Assembly: GCF_946479715.1 (NCBI RefSeq)
Contig: NZ_CAMLHF010000090.1
Location: 1 to 21,274, forward strand
DNA from: an uncultured Pedobacter sp.
Lineage (GTDB): Bacteria; Bacteroidota; Bacteroidia; Sphingobacteriales; Sphingobacteriaceae
DNA: 21,274 nucleotides
Direction of reading: 5' to 3'
In this document: in pieces, positions 7,905 through 14,098 of the stretch
Numbering within the stretch: position 1 is the stretch's first letter
How the letters are laid out: each line of letters starts with the position of its first letter
The notes under the pieces: model-generated
The model's input: the letters and a program-made list of their open reading frames with translations, nothing else
What the model was told of the DNA's origin: nothing
The model's database searches: none
Position numbers and translations under genes: made by a program

Positions 7905-8561
7905 ATGAAACCTATAAATTATAAATCAATAATGCTGTTTATTTCACTCGTCGCTTTTGCTTCATGCACAAAAGATGAGGTAAAACCAGATCTGCAGGAT
8001 AATAAAAGTACGGTAATTAAAGATCTTGCCGGTGATGTAGGCAATACAGTAGGGAGTGGAAAAGAGTTTGAAACTTTTTATTTCAGTCTGAATACCGGAG
8101 CCAAAATTGAACCTGCCAAAAAATTAACTACTGAATGGGATCTTGCATTTACAAAGGAATACAATTCGCTGATAGTTGCTAACAATGGACAGGTAACGGT
8201 AAGTCCAGGGTATGGAGGTTCAGGCATTGGCCGTATTATTATTGTTGAAAAAGCTTATGACCAGGTCACACAAGCACCATCTGATAGTGAGTTTACCTCA
8301 AACGGTATCCCAAATTTTGGATGGGATGCAGGAAATGGTGTGGGCTGGTTTTTTTACGACCTTAAAACCCATATTGCTGTGCCTGTAAAGAACAGAACTT
8401 TTGTGGTTAGAACCGCTGAAGGCAAATATGCGAAGCTAGAGATGGTTAGTATGTATAAGGGTGCACCCGCAACGGTTAGTGATCTGAACTGGCCTGCACC
8501 ATATTTTACTTTCAGGTACTATTTGCAGGCAGATGGCAGCAGAAATTTGAATACTAATTAA
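7905..8561 (+). CDS. HmuY-like heme-binding lipoprotein 1
   Basis: The protein is 218 aa with a lipoprotein signal ending in AFAS-C21. KDE directly after the CT start of the mature protein resembles the acidic surface-export signal of Bacteroidota lipoproteins. HmuY-family strands are EWDLAFTKEYNSLIVANNGQ (77-96), the APSD motif (124-127), and NRTFVVRTAEGKYAKLEMVSMY (163-184) followed by APYFTFRYYLQADGSRNL. His156, in KTHIAVP just before that strand, aligns with a His in all four paralogs downstream. HmuY of Porphyromonas is a hemophore that passes heme to its TonB receptor. This copy sits 26 bp after the regulator gene and belongs to the same run. Heme binding itself is inferred. Confidence 0.85.
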   Translation: MKPINYKSIMLFISLVAFASCTKDEVKPDLQDNKSTVIKDLAGDVGNTVGSGKEFETFYFSLNTGAKIEPAKKLTTEWDLAFTKEYNSLIVANNGQVTVSPGYGGSGIGRIIIVEKAYDQVTQAPSDSEFTSNGIPNFGWDAGNGVGWFFYDLKTHIAVPVKNRTFVVRTAEGKYAKLEMVSMYKGAPATVSDLNWPAPYFTFRYYLQADGSRNLNTN

Positions 8562-8594
8562 ATCCCATTAACGTAATTTTTATCCCGAAATGGT
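8562..8594 (+). promoter_or_regulatory. Shared upstream element with 20-bp direct repeat, copy 2
   Basis: ATCCC-n5-CGTAA-n5-ATCCCGAAATGGT begins directly after the stop codon of HmuY-like gene 1. The ATCCC repeats start at 8562 and 8582, 20 bp apart, as in copy 1 at 3706-3738. The distance from the 13-mer to the CATATTTG box is 48 bp here and 58 bp there (start to start), a difference of about one helical turn. It is a candidate AraC-type activator site for the genes starting at 8667. Confidence 0.5.
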
Positions 8595-8629
8595 AAGAGA
8601 TTGTACACTCTACTCTGGAAGATTGTTGT

Positions 8630-8663
8630 CATATTTGCTATTATTTAAAATCATTCTAAATAA
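8630..8663 (+). promoter_or_regulatory. Internal promoter with strong Fur-like palindrome
   Basis: CATATTTG (8630-8637, a near match to TAnnTTTG) is followed by ATTTAAAATCATTCTAAAT (8643-8661). Extended by TT and AA on the flanks (8641-8663), the two 11-bp arms around a central C match at 10 of 11 positions. The box would overlap the transcription start and ends 3 bp before the next ATG. It is the best palindrome of its kind in the window, and implies that HmuY-like genes 2 to 4 can be transcribed separately from the receptor operon. Confidence 0.65.
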
Positions 8664-8666
8664 CTA

Positions 8667-9485
8667 ATGTTAATGAAAAATTCTCTCTCTATCTTTGTTG
8701 TTTTGGTAATCGGGTTATCATCAGGGTGTTCTAAAAGTAATGATGCCGCTCCTGAAAAAGAACTGCCGCTTTTGCCTGCAATTACCGTAACTGCCAGCGG
8801 AGAATACAATGTTATTCTTAAAGGAGATACGGAAGCCAAAATGACGACTGGCGATGGTAATTTTAAGCCTGTATTTTATAGTCTTGAGGATGGAAGGGTT
8901 ATACCTGCTGAATATGCCAATACTGATAAGTGGGATATTGCTTTTACTGGAATATATAATAGCAGCATTTGGGCTAATCACGGTGAAGTAGTGTTTGATA
9001 ATGGTAATAAAGGACCAGGTTATGGTAGTCCGGCACGGGGTGGATTATACCTGGTTAGTGATCCTGTTGTAGAAGCGAAATATTATGACCCGGAAAAACA
9101 AAGGCCAAGAGAAGTGCCTATACCTAAATCTCTGCTAGATGAGGCTTATACGAATGTTGGAACTGTTACAATTAATGACAGTCAGCTACTTTCAAAAGGA
9201 TTTCTGACACTTGATTATTTTCTGGGCAGTGGTGCAGGTTACGCATTTTATGATTTCTACGGAGCTATGTTCCCGGGTGATAAAGAAAGAGCGCATATTG
9301 TATACAACCTGCCAAGACCCATAATTATCAAAACGGCTAAAGGAAACTATGCAAAAATTATTATTTACAGTTTCTATAAAGACAGTCCTTTAAGCCCTAC
9401 ACTGAAATCAGAAGCACCCTACATCACCTTTAAATATACCATTCTGAAAGACGGATCAAAAGATTTTACTAAAGCAATTAACTGA
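8667..9485 (+). CDS. HmuY-like heme-binding lipoprotein 2
   Basis: The protein is 272 aa with lipobox GLSSG-C21. Met3 at 8673 is an equally good start and gives a tidier MKN signal-peptide beginning. HmuY signatures are KWDIAFTGIYNSSIWANHGE (88-107) and PRPIIIKTAKGNYAKIIIYSFY (216-237), then APYITFKYTILKDGSKDF (250-267). His210 (RAHIVYN) occupies the paralog-conserved position before the second signature. Compared with copy 1 it carries an insert of about 40 residues in the middle, including YYDPEKQRPREVPIPKSLLDE. It is the first gene after the internal promoter and is followed 2 bp later by the third paralog. It is a probable surface hemophore. Confidence 0.82.
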   Translation: MLMKNSLSIFVVLVIGLSSGCSKSNDAAPEKELPLLPAITVTASGEYNVILKGDTEAKMTTGDGNFKPVFYSLEDGRVIPAEYANTDKWDIAFTGIYNSSIWANHGEVVFDNGNKGPGYGSPARGGLYLVSDPVVEAKYYDPEKQRPREVPIPKSLLDEAYTNVGTVTINDSQLLSKGFLTLDYFLGSGAGYAFYDFYGAMFPGDKERAHIVYNLPRPIIIKTAKGNYAKIIIYSFYKDSPLSPTLKSEAPYITFKYTILKDGSKDFTKAIN

Positions 9486-9487
9486 AA

Positions 9488-10318
9488 ATGAAACAAATAA
9501 AACTAATAATGGCAGTTTTGTTGGGCGGTGTAGTAATTATGGGCTGCTCAAAAGATAAGCCTGAAACACCAGGTGTGCTGGCAGCAGCCGACACTGCTAA
9601 AGTAGTGGGGACCAATTGGGTTCCGGCACGTGCAGTAAAAATACAAGACACTACTTACAGCTATACCAAAGTGATTCCTTACAAAGATGCTAGTGGAAAA
9701 CTTATCTATGATAAGGCTAACTCTGAAACGAAACAAGGTAAGGGTTATGTTTATTATGATGAGAAATTTAAAGTAGTTTATGTGGTAGACTGGCCAGGCA
9801 TACAAGGTAATGCTGCAGAAGGTGCAGCAGGGTTTGAGCCCTTTTACTTTAATTTTGATAAGCGCCACAGTGTTAAAAAGGAAGCTGCTCAGGCAGGAAC
9901 AGCCGCTTGGCATATCAAATTCTATGATATCTACAGTGCATATGTAGTTACCGATGGGGATGCCGGATCAGCCGGGGACCTTGGTAAATTAAGGGTATAC
10001 CGAACCCCTTTTGACGAACTTGATGAAGCAGCAGATAAGGTGATGACCAGGACTTCAGTTGAGATAGAAATGGATGAGTTTCCGACAACAGATGGATGGG
10101 GCAGTTACCGACTTAGCGATCACATCCTTCGACCGTATAAAGACAGAAGTGTGGTATTCCGCCTTAAGGACGGTAGGTATGTGAAGTTTCAGCTCGTAAA
10201 CCTTTATAGAAGTAACCCGCTAACTGTTACCGATAAGTATGAGTTCGAAGCACCGTATTATAATTTCAGATACTACGTACAACAAACGCCAGATAACAGA
10301 AACGTAAAGACTAGGTAA
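9488..10318 (+). CDS. HmuY-like heme-binding lipoprotein 3
   Basis: The protein is 276 aa with lipobox VVIMG-C20 followed by SKDK. The N-terminal ~115 residues are longer than in the first paralog and contain repeated Tyr-rich strands (YSYTKVIPYKDASGKLIYDK, GYVYYDEKFKVVYVVDWPG). The HmuY core follows: AWHIKFYDIYSAYVVTDGDA (140-159), and DRSVVFRLKDGRYVKFQLVNLY (219-240) with APYYNFRYYV (255-264). His212 (SDHILRPY) is the conserved position. It is translationally close to paralog 2 (2 bp) and probably co-transcribed. The extended N-terminus suggests a further module or a partner-binding surface; I do not recognise it. Confidence 0.8.
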   Translation: MKQIKLIMAVLLGGVVIMGCSKDKPETPGVLAAADTAKVVGTNWVPARAVKIQDTTYSYTKVIPYKDASGKLIYDKANSETKQGKGYVYYDEKFKVVYVVDWPGIQGNAAEGAAGFEPFYFNFDKRHSVKKEAAQAGTAAWHIKFYDIYSAYVVTDGDAGSAGDLGKLRVYRTPFDELDEAADKVMTRTSVEIEMDEFPTTDGWGSYRLSDHILRPYKDRSVVFRLKDGRYVKFQLVNLYRSNPLTVTDKYEFEAPYYNFRYYVQQTPDNRNVKTR

Positions 10319-10368
10319 GAAAACGGTCTGATATCCAGCAACAATTATCAATTAATATTTAAATAACG

Positions 10369-11088
10369 ATGAATCTTAAAAACACAATTTTAGCTCTGGC
10401 ATTATCTGCCGCATGTTTAACTGCCTGTAAAAAGGATAATGGCGAAAAAGAGCCCGAACAGCCCAAATTTGAACAGGTTTCGAAATACATTAAGAAGTAC
10501 ACAACCGGGCTGGTAGAGGTTACACAGCTTCCATTGCCAGATACCATAAGCAGAAGAGCCAGGAGCTATTTCAGTTTTGATAAAATGGATTTTGTTGATG
10601 CTTCAAAAGTAATGACCCAGGAGTGGGATTTCCATATAAGGGGCTTAGAAGCAAGCGTGATCTGGCCAAATAACGGGGCTACAGTTGATGAGGAGCAGCC
10701 TTGGTATGAGAATACTGCAAGGGTAAATGTCAAATCAATATTCAAAAATTTTGATGAGGTAAATGAAGTACCATCAGATATGGTTTTTGATAATGACAAG
10801 AATAACAATGTGATTAGTACCGCAAGCTATGACAGAGAACCTTATACCCTGAGTGCTTTTTACTGGGCATATGATGCCTATGATATTGACGGAGTGCATA
10901 CCCACTACATTCCATACACCAACAGAACACATATTTTTAAACTTACAGATGGTCGTTATGTAAAGTTCCAGATGATCAATACTTATAACAATACGCCCGA
11001 CAAAAATAGTGCAACTTCAAGGAAAGGATACCTGAGTTTTCGCTATATCATAAGTAAATCAGGGAGTAAAGATTTAAAAACCAAATAA
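10369..11088 (+). CDS. HmuY-like heme-binding lipoprotein 4
   Basis: The protein is 239 aa with lipobox ACLTA-C20 followed by KKDN. The HmuY core is EWDFHIRGLEASVIWPNNGA (85-104), VPSD (134-137, the equivalent of APSD in paralog 1), and NRTHIFKLTDGRYVKFQMINTY (185-206) with YLSFRYIISKSGSKDLK (221-237). His177 and His179 (VHTHYIPY) surround the conserved His position, so this copy offers an extra histidine there. It follows paralog 3 after 50 bp without a clear promoter and probably ends the transcript that starts near 8640. Confidence 0.8.
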   Translation: MNLKNTILALALSAACLTACKKDNGEKEPEQPKFEQVSKYIKKYTTGLVEVTQLPLPDTISRRARSYFSFDKMDFVDASKVMTQEWDFHIRGLEASVIWPNNGATVDEEQPWYENTARVNVKSIFKNFDEVNEVPSDMVFDNDKNNNVISTASYDREPYTLSAFYWAYDAYDIDGVHTHYIPYTNRTHIFKLTDGRYVKFQMINTYNNTPDKNSATSRKGYLSFRYIISKSGSKDLKTK

Positions 11089-11094
11089 GAAATT

Positions 11095-11142
11095 TTAAAC
11101 CAGGGCCCGGTTTAAGGCAGGCTTTGTATAAGCCGTAATGCC
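11095..11142 (+). other. Two adjacent hairpins between HmuY-like genes 4 and 5
   Basis: TTAAACC-AGGGCCC-GGTTTAA (11095-11115) is a perfect 7-bp stem. It is followed directly by GGCAGGCTT-TGTAT-AAGCC-GTAA-TGCC (11116-11142), a 9-bp stem with a 4-nt bulge. Neither is followed by a T-run, so they are not classic intrinsic terminators. They may stabilise the upstream mRNA 3' end or structure the leader of the next gene. Farther on, CAGGC (11146-11150) can pair with GCCTG (11193-11197). I see no ORF in the 177-bp gap. Confidence 0.45.
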
Positions 11143-11244
11143 GTGCAGGCAGGGTAATCAATTTTCGCAGAATTAATTTTCCCCGCTACATGGCCTGTGA
11201 TGTCAGAAAGGTTTTGATATCGCTTTAATCAATAATTATTTAAT

Positions 11245-11263
11245 CATAAAAATCATTCTTTTA
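11245..11263. promoter_or_regulatory. Degenerate relative of the Fur-like box before HmuY-like gene 5
   Basis: The core AAAATCATTCT (11249-11259) is identical to the core of the palindrome at 8643-8661, and AAAATCATTC also occurs in the hmuT box. The outer arms are poorly conserved: 6 of 9 positions on the left and 5 of 9 on the right. It lies immediately before the ATG at 11266. It may be a weak operator or a chance AT-rich match. Confidence 0.3.
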
Positions 11264-11265
11264 AG

Positions 11266-12108
11266 ATGAACAATTACCAATCAGGCGTAGTACGCCCAAG
11301 CAACCCTCTGCTAACAGGCAGTAAATTTAGTAAAAAAATAACCTTATTTGGTTTGATGGCAGCTATTGCTGTCGGTTCAGTGTTAACTTCTTGTAAAAAG
11401 GAAAGCGCAGATGCCGCTGCTCCGGGTTTGAAATTAAACACAGAAAAAGCACTAGCACCTGTTGCTGGTGGTCCTGCTCTAAACCTTACTGATGCTACTG
11501 GGACAGTAGAAAGAAGTTCAACAGGTAATATTTATACTGTTAAGAACTACTTTGTAGATCAGGGCATCTACTCGGGTACGGCCAATCACAGACCAAATGG
11601 CACCTATTATTTTGATTTCAGTGCAAACGACAACAAAAAAGGTGCTACCAGTACAACCGAACCAACTAGCAAAGTATGGGATATCTCCCTTTCGGGAACT
11701 GGAAATGCCGATATTAGAATCAACACTGATGCTACTGAAGGTTCCGCCATCAAATTCCTAAACCAATCATTTGCGACTGTGATCGGTACCTATACTGCAG
11801 CCGGATCCGGTGCGACAGCCTGGGCAGCGGGCAGCACTTCTGCTACCACACCATTTGGTCATAACCGTACTGTAGCTACGTTAGATTATTCGGCTGATGC
11901 TCCGGCCTGGACAATTAAAGGATGGTACAACTATTATTTTGCTAATCATAGCTTACTGGCTACGGATGATCTTACCATTCTTGTTGAGGATAGCAATGGC
12001 GACGTGTATGCCTTACATATGATCAGTACTTATGAGAATGCAACACCGGTGGGTACCCCTCCAACTAACTATTCATGGTTGAAATTTGAGTACAAAAAAT
12101 TACCATAG
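11266..12108 (+). CDS. HmuY-like lipoprotein 5, divergent
   Basis: The protein is 280 aa. The lipobox SVLTS-C43 is unusually far from the ATG, so the signal peptide has a long polar n-region (about 24 residues) before ITLFGLMAAIAVGSVLTS. No internal Met gives a better positively charged start. The HmuY core is recognisable but weaker: VWDISLSGTGNADIRINTDA (137-156), and DLTILVEDSNGDVYALHMISTY (235-256) ending WLKFEYKKLP. His228 (FANHSLLA) keeps the conserved position. The middle is rich in Gly, Ala, Ser and Thr. It is followed 3 bp later by the S41 protease gene, so the two products probably act together. It may bind heme or another porphyrin-protein ligand. Confidence 0.75.
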   Translation: MNNYQSGVVRPSNPLLTGSKFSKKITLFGLMAAIAVGSVLTSCKKESADAAAPGLKLNTEKALAPVAGGPALNLTDATGTVERSSTGNIYTVKNYFVDQGIYSGTANHRPNGTYYFDFSANDNKKGATSTTEPTSKVWDISLSGTGNADIRINTDATEGSAIKFLNQSFATVIGTYTAAGSGATAWAAGSTSATTPFGHNRTVATLDYSADAPAWTIKGWYNYYFANHSLLATDDLTILVEDSNGDVYALHMISTYENATPVGTPPTNYSWLKFEYKKLP

Positions 12109-12111
12109 TAT

Positions 12112-13356
12112 ATGGGTAATTATCGCTATCTCAAGTATATACTGCTGATCATTTTGATCAGCAGTATTGCTGCTTGCAGGAAGTCCTCTTTTAATGATGA
12201 TGAAAAAAATGAATCACCCACTGAAGGCACTCGTGAACAGCTAACACTGGATTCGATTTATCTTTATACTAAACACACCTATCTCTGGAATAATGTACTG
12301 CCGGATTACAAAACTTTTAACCCACGTAAATATAATACAGCTACATCAGATTTGCTGAATTTCAGGAAAGCTCTTTACGATATCAGTCAATATAAAATAA
12401 ACACTTTAACATCTGAAGCTTATGAAAAGACCAATCTGCCGGGGTTGTCTAAATATAGCTACATAGAGGAAGGAATGCTTATTGCCGGATTTCAGGCGGC
12501 TTTAAATACAAATACATCCATTACGGTTTCTGCCTTATCATCAGGAAATATAGGGTATCTTAAACTTAGCGAGTTCGCACATTTAAGTGAGCTAACGGAA
12601 CCTTTAAATGAGGCATTCACAGAATTTGCCTCTTCAGGGATTACTTCACTTGTTATCGATTTACGTAATAACCCAGGTGGTTATGTAGAGACAGCACAAT
12701 ATCTGGCCAACCTCATTGCTACACCACCTATGAATGATAAAGTAATGTACAGTGAGCATTTTAACACTCAAATGCAGTCGGGCAAAGCAACTATCTTAAA
12801 AAATCAGCTTTATCTGGATGAAAATAATCAACCTGTATTGGTTGATGGTCGCCGGGCAACTTATGCAGATGTGGACTTTTCTGTTGGCGGTAATACCTAT
12901 TTATTTAAAAAAGCAGGGCAATTGAAAACAATATCCAGCCTTTATTTTTTAGTGAATAACGGCACTGCATCCGCCAGTGAAATGCTGATAAATTCCCTTA
13001 AACCTTATTTTAATGTTAAATTGATAGGGGAGCAAACTTATGGCAAGCCAGTTGGTTCTTTTGGAATAAAAATAGATAGAATGGTCTTATCTGCAGTGAG
13101 TTTTCAGATTAAGAACGCAAAAGATGAGGGTGATTATTTTAGCGGGATGTCTGTAGAAATAGCTGCTACAGATGAGCAGTTGGGTAATGAATCGGAACTT
13201 ATATTTGTTAATGCGCTTTCGTTGATAAACAAGCAACAAGCCAAAGTAGCTAAAACGGCAGTTGCTCGTGTAAAATCTATAGTAAACCTTTCTTCCAATA
13301 AAGCAGGATTTACTAAACCTGAAATGATCAAAGAAAGGCTGAGGTTAAAACGTTAA
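12112..13356 (+). CDS. S41 family serine peptidase, lipoprotein, without a clear PDZ domain
   Basis: The protein is 414 aa with lipobox SSIAA-C22. An N-terminal helical segment (SIYLYTKHTYLWNNVLPDY, 48-66) is typical of Bacteroidota S41 peptidases. The S41 core shows GNIGYLKLSEF (145-155), VIDLRNNPGGYV (181-192), the nucleophile Ser287 in NNGTASASEML and the general base Lys312 in EQTYGKPVGS. The 25-residue Ser-Lys spacing matches CtpA-type enzymes. Between the helical segment and the core only about 75 residues remain, and I see no PDZ GLxxGDxI motif, unlike most family members. Forming a 3-bp-spaced pair with HmuY-like gene 5, it may trim the hemophores or cut hemoproteins to free heme; this is inference. 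Confidence 0.85.
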   Translation: MGNYRYLKYILLIILISSIAACRKSSFNDDEKNESPTEGTREQLTLDSIYLYTKHTYLWNNVLPDYKTFNPRKYNTATSDLLNFRKALYDISQYKINTLTSEAYEKTNLPGLSKYSYIEEGMLIAGFQAALNTNTSITVSALSSGNIGYLKLSEFAHLSELTEPLNEAFTEFASSGITSLVIDLRNNPGGYVETAQYLANLIATPPMNDKVMYSEHFNTQMQSGKATILKNQLYLDENNQPVLVDGRRATYADVDFSVGGNTYLFKKAGQLKTISSLYFLVNNGTASASEMLINSLKPYFNVKLIGEQTYGKPVGSFGIKIDRMVLSAVSFQIKNAKDEGDYFSGMSVEIAATDEQLGNESELIFVNALSLINKQQAKVAKTAVARVKSIVNLSSNKAGFTKPEMIKERLRLKR

Positions 13357-13387
13357 CTATAAAATAATTGGGAGCATCTAAAAAAAT

Positions 13388-13415
13388 CGTCATCTCTACG
13401 TTAGCAGAGATGACG
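13388..13415. terminator. Bidirectional terminator between convergent genes
   Basis: CGTCATCTCT-ACGTTAGC-AGAGATGACG is a perfect 10-bp stem with an 8-nt loop. On the minus strand it is followed by a run of seven T, which makes it a strong intrinsic terminator for the gene at 13423-13950. On the plus strand the following TAAGTTTTT is weaker but would serve the protease transcript. It lies 31 bp after the protease stop. Confidence 0.88.
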
Positions 13416-13422
13416 TAAGTTT

Positions 13423-13950
13423 TTACCCTCTTGGCCTAATTATTCTTTCAATACCAGGATCTCTTCTTTCCCTTTTGTTTTCGTAATGTCTGTTGTCACG
13501 TCTTCTGTCATTACCTCTTTCTCTGTATTGTCTTCTGCCATTATCATGGTGCCTATCTTCACGATATCTTTCAGTGTAATGTCTTCTATTACCTTTCCAG
13601 TTATCATGTCGGCCATATTTAACCCTATAAGCATTGTGGTTATGATATGGTCTTGGTGAATTGATTACGTATTTTCTTCCAGAGTATAAGTTATAACCCC
13701 TGTATCTATGCGGAAGTGAACGAGAATGAACCCATCTGTTTCCATTTAAGTAAATAAACTGTCTGGTAGGTACATAGTAATAACTCTCTATGTCGGGCAT
13801 GTAATAGTAGTCCACATAATCGTAGCCTCTTGGCCCCCATTGTGGCTGCGAGCCTATGTTTACGCTAATGTTTACTTGTGCCTTTGCGGGCGCTGTTACG
13901 GCTATTATTGATGCAAATCCAAGCATCGCCAATAAAAATAGTTTTTTCAT
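13423..13950 (-). CDS. Secreted protein with Tyr-rich core and highly basic tail
   Basis: The protein is 175 aa. The signal peptide MKKLFLLAMLGFASIIAVTA-PAKA is followed by QVNISVNIGSQPQWGPRGYD. The central part (about 40-115) is Tyr- and Pro-rich (YYYMPDIESYYYVPTRQFIY, RYRGYNLYSGRKYVINSPRP) and resembles a conserved but uncharacterised secreted family of Sphingobacteria. The last ~60 residues are almost wholly Arg, His, Asp, Asn, Glu and Tyr, which suggests a disordered tail that binds polyanions, metals or cell-wall material. It is transcribed against the heme run and separated from it by the terminator. I know no function for the family. Confidence 0.75.
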   Translation of the reverse strand: MKKLFLLAMLGFASIIAVTAPAKAQVNISVNIGSQPQWGPRGYDYVDYYYMPDIESYYYVPTRQFIYLNGNRWVHSRSLPHRYRGYNLYSGRKYVINSPRPYHNHNAYRVKYGRHDNWKGNRRHYTERYREDRHHDNGRRQYRERGNDRRRDNRHYENKRERRDPGIERIIRPRG

Positions 13951-14048
13951 AGAATTGATTTATTATTTGTGTGTGATGTATTAAAACCAAAGTTTGTGCC
14001 ATAAGTATAATTCTGGCTACAAATCTGTGTTAATAACGCATAAATGGT

Positions 14049-14056
14049 TATGTTTG
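14049..14056 (+). promoter_or_regulatory. -7 promoter box before gatB
   Basis: TATGTTTG is an exact match to the Bacteroidota -7 consensus TAnnTTTG, 42 bp before the gatB ATG. I see no convincing -33 TTTG at the expected distance. Confidence 0.45.
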
Positions 14057-14098
14057 TATCTTAAACACATGTTGAATAAAGTTAATTATTGCATATAA

